Positions 8,408 through 16,617 of a stretch of DNA of 64,000 bases are shown here, piece by piece. The stretch is from Pseudogulbenkiania sp. MAI-1 (GTDB lineage Bacteria > Pseudomonadota > Gammaproteobacteria > Burkholderiales > Chromobacteriaceae). The stretch spans positions 3,807,001 through 3,871,000 of the forward strand of contig NZ_AZUR01000001.1 in assembly GCF_000527175.1 (NCBI RefSeq), given 5' to 3'. Position 1 is the stretch's first letter. Each line of letters starts with the position of its first letter. The translations under genes and the position numbers were made by a program. The notes beneath the pieces are model-generated. The model was not told the origin of the DNA, did not search any database, and saw only the letters and a list, made by a program, of their open reading frames with translations.

Positions 8408-10130
8408 ATCCCAAACCCGCCAAGTTCTTCTTAATTTCGCCCTCCAGCTTGGAACTCTCGGCAAACTGTTCGGCCAGTTGCGCGGTCAACCTTGCCATCT
8501 TGTCGGCAAACGGCTCGTCGTCCTCATCCTGCTCAGCCGCACCCACATAGCGCCCCGGCGTCAGCACGTGCTCGTGCTTACGGATGTCGTCCAAGGTGGC
8601 CGAATAGCAGAAGCCCGGTACGTTTTCATAGCCTTCCCCCTGCTGCCAGGCATGGAAGGTATCAGCGATTTTCTGGATGTCTTCCACGGTGAAATCACGC
8701 AGCACGCGGTCCTTCATGTAACCCAGCTGCCGAGCGTCAATGAACAGGAACTCGCCGCGCCGGTCGCGCTTTTTCTTGTCAAGGTTGAAGCCGTTGGCCT
8801 TGTCGCGGGTGAGGAACCAGATGCAGGCCGGAATCTGCGTGTTGGTGAACAGCTGGCCCGGCAGCGCCACCATGCACTCCACGTAGTCGTCTTCGATTAG
8901 CTTCTTGCGGATCTCGCCTTCGTTATTGGTGTTGCTGCTCATCGAGCCATTGGCCAAGAGCAGCGCCATGCTGCCGGTAGGGGCCAGGTGGTAGAGCATG
9001 TGCTGCAGCCAGGCGAAGTTGGCGTTGCTTTGTGGCGGCGTACCGGCAATCCAGCGCGGGTCGTTGGCCAGCTTTTCGTTCCACCATTCCTTCATGTTGA
9101 AGGGTGGGTTGGCCATCACGTAGTCGGCGCGCAGATCGGGGTGCAGGTCGTTGAGCATCGTGTCGCCCGGTTGCCCGCCGAAGTTGAAGTCGATGCCCCG
9201 GATGGCCATATTCATCGCGGCCAAACGCCACGTGGTGGGGTTGCTCTCTTGCCCGTAGACGCTGATCTGACCAGTCTTACCACTTGCTACCTTACCCCCG
9301 TGCTGCTCGATAAACTCCTCGCTCTGCACGAAGAAGCCGCCAGAGCCCATGGCCGGGTCGTACACGCGGCCCTTGAAGGGCTGCAGCATGGCCACGATCA
9401 GCGTGACGATGCTCTTGGGCGTGTAGTATTGGCCGCCTTTCTTGCCTTCGGCCAGCGCGAATTCGCCGAGGAAGTATTCGTAGACGTGGCCGAGGATGTC
9501 CTTGGCCTTGAGGTTGAGCGGCTGGCCTTGGTATTCGGTGGCGTGGAAGTTGGTACGGGAGAACAGGGCGATCAGGTCGGCCAGCTTGTGCGAGTCGAGC
9601 TGAGCACGGGCATAACGGTCCTTCTCCAGCACATTCTTGAGTTTCTTCTCGTTCTCGCGCTCAATAGCCTCCATCGCGTTGTCGATCAGCCAACCGACGG
9701 TTCGCATTTTCTCCGGCACCCACACCAGTTCGCCGGTTTCCTTGTTGCGCTGCTGAATTTGCCACGGCAAGTCGTTGCCGGGCGGTATCTGTGCACAGTC
9801 GCGCAGCGTTTGCCAGCGTGCCTCGAACGGCACCCAAAACACGTTTTTCTCGGTGTAGTAGTCGCGCACTTCGAGTTCGGCGGCGATATCGGCCTCGTAG
9901 TCTTCCGGGTAATCGGCGGGGTCCATGTAGTAGTCGTGCCCGGGGTCGCGAAACTGCGCATCCAGTTCCTTCTGCCGCTCCTCGAAAGCATCCGACACGT
10001 ACTTGAGGAAGATCAGGCCAAGTACGATGTGCTTGTACACAGCCGCGTCCAGGTTGGAGCGCAGCTTGTCGGCAGCCGTCCAGAGCGTCCTCTCGAGATC
10101 GTTGAAGAATTGCTGTTCGATAATATTCAT
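8397..10130 (-). CDS. hsdM: Type I RM N6-adenine methyltransferase subunit
   Basis: Methylates adenine in the target chosen by HsdS, protecting host DNA and licensing the restriction complex. The 577 residues contain an N-terminal HsdM helical domain ('LERTLWTAADKLRSN'), the SAM-binding 'YDPAMGSGGFFV', and the catalytic 'ANPPFNMKEWW' (NPPF). It is the first gene of the operon, starting at ATG 10130 with only a weak purine-rich ribosome site. Its stop overlaps hsdS. No frameshift is seen, so the modification arm should be active. Confidence 0.96.
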   Translation of the reverse strand: MNIIEQQFFNDLERTLWTAADKLRSNLDAAVYKHIVLGLIFLKYVSDAFEERQKELDAQFRDPGHDYYMDPADYPEDYEADIAAELEVRDYYTEKNVFWVPFEARWQTLRDCAQIPPGNDLPWQIQQRNKETGELVWVPEKMRTVGWLIDNAMEAIERENEKKLKNVLEKDRYARAQLDSHKLADLIALFSRTNFHATEYQGQPLNLKAKDILGHVYEYFLGEFALAEGKKGGQYYTPKSIVTLIVAMLQPFKGRVYDPAMGSGGFFVQSEEFIEQHGGKVASGKTGQISVYGQESNPTTWRLAAMNMAIRGIDFNFGGQPGDTMLNDLHPDLRADYVMANPPFNMKEWWNEKLANDPRWIAGTPPQSNANFAWLQHMLYHLAPTGSMALLLANGSMSSNTNNEGEIRKKLIEDDYVECMVALPGQLFTNTQIPACIWFLTRDKANGFNLDKKKRDRRGEFLFIDARQLGYMKDRVLRDFTVEDIQKIADTFHAWQQGEGYENVPGFCYSATLDDIRKHEHVLTPGRYVGAAEQDEDDEPFADKMARLTAQLAEQFAESSKLEGEIKKNLAGLGYGN

Positions 10131-10217
10131 TCTTAATAACTCTTACTTGAAATTCATTTGAGCGGTAAGCCATGCCCCCGGTTCGAAGCATGAAAAGCGC
10201 ACGCGCTACCGAACACC

Positions 10218-10275
10218 CTATGCCGTGCGCTCATCCACTTTGAGATATTCCGCAACTTCCTTGATAGTCAAGCTG
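10218..10275 (-). pseudogene. Remnant of a small excisionase-type helix-turn-helix gene
   Basis: The minus strand reads 'SLTIKEVAEYLKVDERTA' and then stops at 10218-10220. This matches the first helices of HTH_17/MerR-like excisionase-family proteins, which normally continue 'YRLA...GGxWRF'. A stop falls where the tyrosine codon would be, and only a weak echo ('PGAWLTAQ', another frame) follows. There is no ATG in front. Small intact helix-turn-helix genes of this kind often precede hsdM. This looks like a decayed copy about 90 bp upstream of hsdM. Confidence 0.55.
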
Positions 10276-10312
10276 CAATCCGCTCGTGCAGTCGCTGACC
10301 TGGCGAGTCCTG

Positions 10313-10334
10313 GCACAGTTGTCAAAAACTGTGC
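10313..10334. other. Perfect 8-bp stem hairpin in the hsdM leader
   Basis: GCACAGTT and AACTGTGC are separated by a 6-nt loop (gtcaaa). No T-run follows on either strand, so it is not a standard terminator. It could be an operator for a small restriction-modification regulator or an RNA structure. The function is unknown. Confidence 0.6.
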
Positions 10335-10572
10335 AGCAAGATACAGCAAAGACCAGGCAGTAACCAGAAGATCAAGACAGATGAATAGATTGCACGGCTG
10401 AGGAGAAGCTATCCCACAAAGGCTGAGGGCTTGCATGCAAAGAGGGTTGGCACTCGCGAGTGCTTGGACTGGGTAGGTATCAGGAATCCTGCCGTGGTCA
10501 GCACGTGACCAACAGACGGAAATTTCAAAAAGACAAAAAAATCCCCCGGGGATCACTCCGCAGGGGCCAACA

Positions 10573-10606
10573 CGAGGAAGAAACACCTCGCCGGAGCTTA
10601 TCCGGC
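10573..10606. other. Two adjacent hairpins in the hsdM leader
   Basis: CGAGG/CCTCG (10573-10577 with 10586-10590) is followed immediately by GCCGGA/TCCGGC (10590-10595 with 10601-10606, loop gctta). They share the base at 10590. No poly-T follows. The region could be the core of a small structured RNA or a degraded repeat element. Confidence 0.55.
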
Positions 10607-10709
10607 TGCGATGTTTCGAGGGGCTAACACACAAAAGCCTGAGCTCTTAGGTGCGCGGAACAATCTAGCGTAAAAGCTCTAGTTCGTCCAATGCTTAATC
10701 AATCTAACC

Positions 10710-12338
10710 TTATGCCGGCCAGTTGAAGTCGCGGAACTGCTCGCGCAGCGTCGTCTTCAGGAGCTTGCCGGTGGCGGTGTGCGGCAGCTGGTCGACGATC
10801 ACCACCTCGTCCGGCGCCCACCATTTGGCGACCTTGCCCTCGAAGAAGGCCAGCAGCTCGTCGCGGCTGGCGCTGTGGCCGGGCTTGAGCACCACCACCA
10901 TCAACGGCCGCTCGTCCCATTTGGGGTGGACGACGCCGATGGCCGCCGCCTCGGCCACCGCCGGGTGGCCGACCAGGATGTTCTCCAGCTCGATCGAGCT
11001 GATCCACTCGCCGCCGGACTTGATCACGTCCTTGCTGCGGTCGGTGATCTTCATGTAGCCGTCGGGGTCGATGGTCACCACGTCGCCGGTGTCGAACCAG
11101 CCGTCGGCGGTGAGGCTGGCGTCGAGGTCGCGCCGGTAGTACTGGCTCAGCACCCACGGCCCGCGCACCTGCAGGTTGCCGAAGGCCACACCGTCGTGCG
11201 GCAGCGGCTGGCCGGCATCGTCGACCAGGCGGATCTCCACGCCGTAGACCGGCCGCCCCTGCCGGGTCTGCAGCCGGCGCAGCGTGGCCGGGTCGGCATC
11301 GCGGTGCGTGTACAGCGGCGCGGTGGTGGTGCCCACCGGGGACAGTTCGGTCATGCCCCACAGCTGGCGCAGTTGAACGCCGTGGGCGGCCAGTTGTTCG
11401 AACATCGCCGCCGGCGCCGCCGAGCCGCCGACGATCCCCCGCTGCAGGTTCGGCAGCCGCAGGCCATTCTGCTCGCAGTGCTGCAGCAGCATCAGCCATA
11501 CCGTCGGCACGCCGGCAGCCAGCGTCACCTGTTCCTGTTCGATCAGCTCGTACAGGCTGGCGCCGTCCAGCTTCGGACCCGGCAACACCAGCTTGGTGCC
11601 GTTCATGGTGCAGCTGTACGGCAGGCCCCAGGCATTGACATGGAACATCGGCACCACCGGCAGCACCGCGTCGGCCGCGGAGAGGCCGAGGCTGTCCGGC
11701 AACGAGCTGGAGTAGCTGTGCAGCAGCGTGGAGCGGTGCGAGTACAGCACGCCCTTGGGCTGGCCGGTGGTGCCGGAGGTGTAGCACAGGCTGGAGGCGG
11801 TGTTCTCGTCGAACACCGGCCAGTCGTACTGTTCGCTGCGGCCGTCGAGCAGTTCCTCGTAGCACAGCAGGTTGGCGATGGTGGAGTGCAGCGGCATGTG
11901 CTCGCGGTCGGTCAGCAGCACGAAGTGGCGCACGCCGGAGAGCTGTGGCGCCAGCTGTTCGACCAGGGACAGGAAGGTGAGGTCGAAGAACAGCGCGACG
12001 TCCTCGGCGTGGTCGATGATGTAGCCGATCTGCTCAGGGAACAGCCGCGGATTGATGGTGTGGCATACCGCGCCCGAGCCAGACACGGCGTAATACAGTT
12101 CGTAGTGGCGGTAGCCGTTCCAGGCCAGCGTGCCGACGCGGTCACCGGACTCGATGCCCAGTGCCGCCAGCGCGTTGGCCAGCTGGCGGGCGCGGCGCGC
12201 GGCGTCGCGGTAGGTGTAGCGGTGGATCGGCCCTTCCACGGTGCGCGACACGATCTCGGTATCGCCGTGGCAGCGTTCGGCGTGTTGCAACAGCCCGGAA
12301 ATCAGCAAGGGCTGGTCCATCATCAGTCCGTGCAGCAT
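10710..12338 (-). CDS. Fatty-acid (or methylthiopropionate-type) acyl-CoA ligase
   Basis: ATP-dependent activation of a carboxylic acid to its CoA thioester through an acyl-AMP. The 542 residues carry the AMP-binding motif 'LCYTSGTTGQPKGVLYSH', 'LWGMTELSPVG', the 'DGWFDTGDVVTIDPDGY' motif, and the C-terminal hinge and catalytic Lys region ending 'TATGKLLKTTLREQF'. This length and these motifs match the medium/long-chain acyl-CoA synthetase group that includes DmdB-like methylthiopropionyl-CoA ligases. Chain-length preference cannot be read. The start at 12338 has an AGGGGAG ribosome site 4-5 bases upstream. The gene is monocistronic in appearance and precedes regA's 3' end by about 100 bp. 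Confidence 0.88.
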   Translation of the reverse strand: MLHGLMMDQPLLISGLLQHAERCHGDTEIVSRTVEGPIHRYTYRDAARRARQLANALAALGIESGDRVGTLAWNGYRHYELYYAVSGSGAVCHTINPRLFPEQIGYIIDHAEDVALFFDLTFLSLVEQLAPQLSGVRHFVLLTDREHMPLHSTIANLLCYEELLDGRSEQYDWPVFDENTASSLCYTSGTTGQPKGVLYSHRSTLLHSYSSSLPDSLGLSAADAVLPVVPMFHVNAWGLPYSCTMNGTKLVLPGPKLDGASLYELIEQEQVTLAAGVPTVWLMLLQHCEQNGLRLPNLQRGIVGGSAAPAAMFEQLAAHGVQLRQLWGMTELSPVGTTTAPLYTHRDADPATLRRLQTRQGRPVYGVEIRLVDDAGQPLPHDGVAFGNLQVRGPWVLSQYYRRDLDASLTADGWFDTGDVVTIDPDGYMKITDRSKDVIKSGGEWISSIELENILVGHPAVAEAAAIGVVHPKWDERPLMVVVLKPGHSASRDELLAFFEGKVAKWWAPDEVVIVDQLPHTATGKLLKTTLREQFRDFNWPA

Positions 12339-12437
12339 CTGTCTCCCCTTCTGTGCCGTTCATACGGAAAACGTCGGCCCGGCCCGCGCCGGGGCTGCTT
12401 GAGTATAGCCACGGCGGTCCGCCCCGGAAGGATAGGC

Positions 12438-12965
12438 TCAGCTCTTCACCGGCTTCTTGGCCAACATGCGCTGCAGGGTGCGGCGGTGCATGTTGAGCGC
12501 GCGCGCGGTGGCCGAGACGTTGCCGTCGTGCTCGGCCAGCACCCGCTGCAGGTGCTCCCAGGTGACGCGCTTGAGCGACATCGGCTGCGAGGCGAGCGGC
12601 AGTTCGGGATTGGCCGCCACCTGCTCGAAGGCGGCGAGGATGTCGTCCACCGTGGCCGGCTTGGCGAGGTACTGCACCGCGCCAAGCTTGGTGGCCTCGA
12701 CTGCGGTGGCAATACTGGCGTAGCCGGTCAGCACCACCACGGCAGCGGCGGGCCAGTGCTGGCGCAATAGCGGCAGCAGGCGCAGGCCGCTGTCGCCGCC
12801 GAGGTTGAGGTCGAGCACGATGCGCGCCGGCGCCGAGCCCGCCACGGCCAGCGCCGCGTCGGCCGAATGCGCCACCGTCACCGTGTGGCCGCGCCGCGTT
12901 AGCGAGCGCGCCAGCACCGCACCGAAAGCCTCGTCGTCGTCGATCAGCAGAATGGGGACGCTCAT
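12438..12965 (-). CDS. regA: Redox response regulator, RegA/PrrA/ActR family
   Basis: Cytoplasmic global redox response regulator, partner of RegB. The receiver domain has acidic 'DDDE' at residues 9-12, phosphorylation site D52 in 'IVLDLNLGG', and the conserved T and K ('VLTGYAS', 'LAKPA'). A short Fis-type helix-turn-helix covers residues about 135-172 ('VLAEHDGNVSATARAL', 'MHRRTLQRML'). The 175-residue length and architecture are characteristic of RegA. Its start overlaps the regB stop by ATGA. It lies next to the nos cluster, which RegA/PrrA-type regulators influence in other denitrifiers. Control here is inferred. Confidence 0.9.
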   Translation of the reverse strand: MSVPILLIDDDEAFGAVLARSLTRRGHTVTVAHSADAALAVAGSAPARIVLDLNLGGDSGLRLLPLLRQHWPAAAVVVLTGYASIATAVEATKLGAVQYLAKPATVDDILAAFEQVAANPELPLASQPMSLKRVTWEHLQRVLAEHDGNVSATARALNMHRRTLQRMLAKKPVKS

Positions 12966-14227
12966 GTTTCCTCCCTGTGCGTCAGCGTCAGTGGCAGCGT
13001 GACGCGCGCATGCACCCCGCCCTGGGCGCGGTTGGTCAGCTCCAGCGAACCGGACAGCCGCGCCAGCGTGGCGTGTGACAGCAGCATGCCGATGCCGAGC
13101 CCGGCCGGCTTGTCGGAATCGAGCGGGGTCAGCCCGGCGCGGCGCAGCTGCTCGGCGCTGAGGCAGCCCTGGCGGTTGACGATGTCGAGCTGCAGCGCAT
13201 CGCCCGCCAGCCGGGCGCTGACCGTCACCTCGCCGCCGCCGGCCTCGGCGGCGTTATTGATCAGGTTGAAGAAGGCCGGCCAGAACACCGGCTCCAGCAG
13301 CACGCGGGGGTCGTCGCCGGGCGGCGGCCGCCAGTCGAGCCGCACGTCCGGGCGCAGGCTGCGCCAGCCGTCCAGCCGCTCGGCCAGGGTGGCGAACAGC
13401 GGCAGCGCGGCGGGGGCCGGCTCGGCACCGAGCTTGAGGCGCGCCAGCGCATCGCGGCACACCGCCAGCTGACGCCGCATCAGCTGCAGATCGTCGGCCA
13501 GCTCGGCGTTCTCGCCGTGGCTCGCGTGCAGCTCGTCCACCAGCAGCGTCAGCGTGTTGAGCGGGGTGGACAGCGAGTGCGCCGCGCCGGCCGCCTGCAT
13601 GCCCACCGCCACCAGCTGCTCGTCGCGCAGCTGGGTTTCGCGCGCGGCGTCGAGCTCGGCCTCGCGCTCGGCCAGCAGCCGCGACAGGTAGGAGACGTAG
13701 GCGGTGATCAGGCAGGCAGACACGGCGAAGATCAGCCACATGCCGATGATGTGCAGGTTGAAGACGATGGCCGGCTCGCCGAACTCGGGCAGCGGCAAAT
13801 GCCAGAAGATCAGCAGGCCGTAGAGCAGCATCGCCAGCGCGGCCAGTAGCCAAGCGAACAGCCCGGGGGCGATCAGCGCGGCGAACAGCACCGGCGGCAA
13901 AAACAGCGAAGCGAGCGGATTGACCGCGCCGCCGGTCAGCGCCACCACTTCCGCCAACACCAGCACGTCTGCCAGCAAGCCCAGGCGCAGGATCAGGCCG
14001 GGGCTGCCGCCGCGTGCCAGCCAGGCGTCGAGGCCGAGGTTGAGCAGCAGCAGCCCGAGCAGCCCCGCCAGCAGCAGCATCCAGGGCACCGCCACGCCGG
14101 CCAGGGCGCAGCCGAGCAGGGTCAGCAGCGACAGCGCCAGCATCACGCGCCGCACCAGGGACAGGCGCTGCATGGCGCGTGCGAGATCGGGAGCGAACAG
14201 GGTACGGGTGAGGCGAGGGGCGTTCAT
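12962..14227 (-). CDS. regB: Redox sensor histidine kinase, RegB/PrrB family
   Basis: Membrane sensor kinase of about 421 residues. Six hydrophobic segments occupy residues about 25-180. They include 'GGAVNP' at 99-104, matching the RegB quinone-binding GGxxNP motif. The H-box is 'AAGAAHSLSTPLN' with H217. A cysteine at 257 in 'LAVCRDALARL' lines up with the redox-active RegB cysteine. The ATPase has 'NLINNAAEAGGG' and 'GLGIGMLL'. ATG 14227 is chosen over an upstream in-frame codon because it directly precedes the conserved N-terminus. It is co-transcribed with regA and divergent from nosR. Confidence 0.9.
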   Translation of the reverse strand: MNAPRLTRTLFAPDLARAMQRLSLVRRVMLALSLLTLLGCALAGVAVPWMLLLAGLLGLLLLNLGLDAWLARGGSPGLILRLGLLADVLVLAEVVALTGGAVNPLASLFLPPVLFAALIAPGLFAWLLAALAMLLYGLLIFWHLPLPEFGEPAIVFNLHIIGMWLIFAVSACLITAYVSYLSRLLAEREAELDAARETQLRDEQLVAVGMQAAGAAHSLSTPLNTLTLLVDELHASHGENAELADDLQLMRRQLAVCRDALARLKLGAEPAPAALPLFATLAERLDGWRSLRPDVRLDWRPPPGDDPRVLLEPVFWPAFFNLINNAAEAGGGEVTVSARLAGDALQLDIVNRQGCLSAEQLRRAGLTPLDSDKPAGLGIGMLLSHATLARLSGSLELTNRAQGGVHARVTLPLTLTHREET

Positions 14228-14303
14228 GCGCGCCACTTTACCATCCCCCGTCGCGCCAGGGCTGCGGTGGATTGCCGCATTGACAGCCCCGCTCCGGCTT
14301 CGG

Positions 14304-14317
14304 TTATCCCAGATCAA
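14304..14317. promoter_or_regulatory. Weak FNR/DNR-like site upstream of nosR
   Basis: TTATCCCAGATCAA has a perfect right half (ATCAA) and a poor left half compared with TTGATNNNNATCAA. It lies about 108 bp upstream of the nosR ATG in the regB-nosR divergent region. This is suggestive only. Confidence 0.35.
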
Positions 14318-14424
14318 GTTCCTTATCCGGCCACGCTTTTATCATGGCGCCATCTTGCCTTGCAGGCTTGCCGGCCGGCGCCCCCACGCTGCCGGACGGT
14401 AAACCGAGCGAAAGTCCAACCGTC

Positions 14425-16617
14425 ATGAAAGCCCTGTTCCGCCTTGCCCTCCTGTGTCTGGGACTGCTGCTGGCCGCCGCCAGCCAGGCCGGCTCCGGTT
14501 CGTACGAGGCCAAGCTCCCGCCCGAACTGTTCGACTCCCCCCGGCTGTGCACCTACGCCCCCTGCCGCGACGTGCTGCCCGGCGCCGACAGCTTCTCCGA
14601 GCGCCAGGGTAAGCCGCCCTTCGTCGAGGGCTACCGCACGGTGAACGGCCAGCGCGAGCGCGTCGGCTTCGTGTTCCTGTCCACCGATATCGTCGACATC
14701 CCGGCCTACTCCGGCAAGCCGGTGATCACGCTGATCGGCATGGACAACGCCGGGCGCTACACCGGCTCGACCATCCTCAAGCACAGCGAGCCGATCCTGC
14801 TGCTGGGCATTCCGGAGAACGAACTGACCCGCTTCACCCGCCAGTACCTCGGCAAGCACGTCACCGACAAGCTCGACATCGGCCAGGGCAGCGGCGCCGG
14901 CAGCGTGGGGCTCGACGGCATCACCGGCGCCACGGTGACGGTGATCGCACAGAACCAAGTGATGATGAAGTCGGCGATGAACGTGGCGCGCCAAGTCGGC
15001 ATCGTCAAGTCGCAGCCCAAGCCGGCGGCGCGCTTTGTCGATCCGGCCGACAAGCCGGACTGGGTGCGCCTGGCCGACGAAGGCGCGGTGCAGCACCTGA
15101 CCATCAGCCGCGCCCAGGTCGGCCTGCCGGACGCGGCCCAGCCCTACATCGACCTATGGTTCGGCTACCTCAACCAGCCCACGGTGGGACGCGCCGTGCT
15201 CGGCGAGGCCGGCTACCAGAGCCTGATGGCGCGGCTGCAGCCGAATGAGCACGCGCTGTTCATCGTCAACAACGGCAGCGAGTCGTTCAAGGGCTCGGGC
15301 TTCGTGCGCGGCGGCATCTACGACCGCATCCAGGTGCAGCAAGATCTCGACAGCTACACCTTCCGCGACCTCGACTACCTCAACCTCTATGACCTCGCCG
15401 CGCCCGGTGCGCCGGCCTTCCACGAGTCGGGCATCTTCATCCTGCGCCAGGCGCCGAACTTCTCCGCCGCCTACCCGTGGCAACTGGTGTTCCTCGGCAA
15501 CAAGATCGACCAGCAGACCGCGCAGAAAACCTTCGCCGCCTTCGAGCGCGAGTACTGGCTGCCGGCGCGCTACCTGCAGGGCGGCCGCCCGCACGTCGAG
15601 CGCCCCGACCCGACCTGGCTCAAGGTGTGGAAGGAGAAGCGCTGGCAGATCGCCGCTTTCGTCGCCTTCCTGCTGGCGGTGAGCCTGAGCTACGCGCTGC
15701 GCGACAAGCTGGTGCGCCGCTCCTCGCGCAAGGACAAGCGCTGGGTGAGCATCCCGAAATACAGCGCCTGGGCGATCAGCGTCGCCTTCGTCGGCTTCGG
15801 TGCCATGGCCCAGCCCTCAGTGACGCAGGTGCTGACCTGGGTACACGCGCTGATCGGCGAATGGCGCTGGGAGCTGTTCCTGTCCGACCCGCTGATCTTC
15901 ATCTTCTGGTGGTTCATCCTGATCAGCGTGGTGCTGTGGGGGCGCGGGCTGTTCTGCGGCTGGCTGTGCCCGTTCGGCTCGCTCACCGAGGGCCTGTACA
16001 AGATCGTCGCCGCCACCCCGCTCAAGCGCTTCCAGCGTAAACCCAACGCACGGCTGCATGCGCGCCTCAAGTGGCTCAAGTACGGTGTGTTCGCCAGCCT
16101 CTTGGGCGTGTCGCTGTTCTCGATGACGCTGGCCGAGCAACTGGCCGAGGTGGAGCCGTTCAAAACCACCTTCCTGGTTGGGGTGCTGCATCGCAGCTGG
16201 CCGTTCGTGCTGTTCTGGAGTCTGATCATCGGCGTGTCGCTGTTCGTCGAGCGGCCGTTCTGCAAATACCTGTGCCCGCTCGGCGCCAGCCTCGCCATCC
16301 CCTCGCGCTTCCGCCTGTTCGGCCTCAAGCGCAAGGCCGAGTGCGGCCCCTGCGCCGCCTGCGCGGTGGGCTGCGGCTCGCTCGCCATCGACGACAAGGG
16401 CCGCATCGACCAGAAAGAGTGCCTGCTCTGCCTCGACTGCATGGTGATGTACTACGACGACCACGCCTGCCCGCCGCTGGCACAGGAGCGCAAGCGCCGC
16501 ACCAAGGCCGGCCAGCCGCTGACACCGATCGGCAAGGACGGCTACTTCATCCCGATCACCCCGCTTCCGGCCACGCCCAAGGCTGCGCGGCCTCAGCCCG
16601 AGAAGGAAACGGCATGA
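14425..16617 (+). CDS. nosR: NosR, membrane flavo/iron-sulfur protein for N2O reductase maturation and electron supply
   Basis: About 730 residues. A signal-like start ('MKALFRLALLCLGLLL') leads into a periplasmic FMN-binding domain with the covalent-flavin motif 'DGITGATVTV'. Several membrane helices follow, with two CxxxCP motifs ('CGWLCPFGS', 'CKYLCPLGA'). Two cytoplasmic [4Fe-4S] clusters lie near the C-terminus ('CGPCAACAVGC', 'CLLCLDC'). NosR is required for nosZ expression and electron flow to N2O reductase. The start at 14425 is chosen because the hydrophobic signal begins there; an in-frame ATG at 14344 would add a non-signal leader. The stop overlaps nosD by ATGA. Confidence 0.96.
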   Translation: MKALFRLALLCLGLLLAAASQAGSGSYEAKLPPELFDSPRLCTYAPCRDVLPGADSFSERQGKPPFVEGYRTVNGQRERVGFVFLSTDIVDIPAYSGKPVITLIGMDNAGRYTGSTILKHSEPILLLGIPENELTRFTRQYLGKHVTDKLDIGQGSGAGSVGLDGITGATVTVIAQNQVMMKSAMNVARQVGIVKSQPKPAARFVDPADKPDWVRLADEGAVQHLTISRAQVGLPDAAQPYIDLWFGYLNQPTVGRAVLGEAGYQSLMARLQPNEHALFIVNNGSESFKGSGFVRGGIYDRIQVQQDLDSYTFRDLDYLNLYDLAAPGAPAFHESGIFILRQAPNFSAAYPWQLVFLGNKIDQQTAQKTFAAFEREYWLPARYLQGGRPHVERPDPTWLKVWKEKRWQIAAFVAFLLAVSLSYALRDKLVRRSSRKDKRWVSIPKYSAWAISVAFVGFGAMAQPSVTQVLTWVHALIGEWRWELFLSDPLIFIFWWFILISVVLWGRGLFCGWLCPFGSLTEGLYKIVAATPLKRFQRKPNARLHARLKWLKYGVFASLLGVSLFSMTLAEQLAEVEPFKTTFLVGVLHRSWPFVLFWSLIIGVSLFVERPFCKYLCPLGASLAIPSRFRLFGLKRKAECGPCAACAVGCGSLAIDDKGRIDQKECLLCLDCMVMYYDDHACPPLAQERKRRTKAGQPLTPIGKDGYFIPITPLPATPKAARPQPEKETA

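Larger units (their letters stand above)
10131..10709. other. 579-bp non-coding leader between hsdM and the acyl-CoA synthetase gene
   Basis: No convincing gene is seen apart from the helix-turn-helix remnant. The stretch is AT-richer than its surroundings and contains several hairpins: 8-bp stems at 10313-10334 and two adjacent stems at 10573-10606. Two near-identical short direct repeats, aggggccaacac near 10562 and aggggctaacac near 10619, flank the second pair. It marks the right edge of the restriction-modification island. No integrase, tRNA or clear attachment site is visible. Confidence 0.6.

Noticed and set aside
10560..10640. Hairpin region considered as a retron ncRNA
   Set aside because: No reverse transcriptase gene is adjacent and no clear msr/msd end pairing was found.
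688..10709. RM region considered as a mobile island with integrase and attachment repeats
   Set aside because: No integrase, tRNA or flanking direct repeats are visible at 686-722 or 10640-10709. Only a composition shift and a gene remnant support transfer.
14344..14424. Upstream start for nosR adding 27 residues
   Set aside because: It would place a Pro/Gly-rich non-signal leader before the hydrophobic signal segment; the ATG at 14425 gives a normal exported N-terminus.
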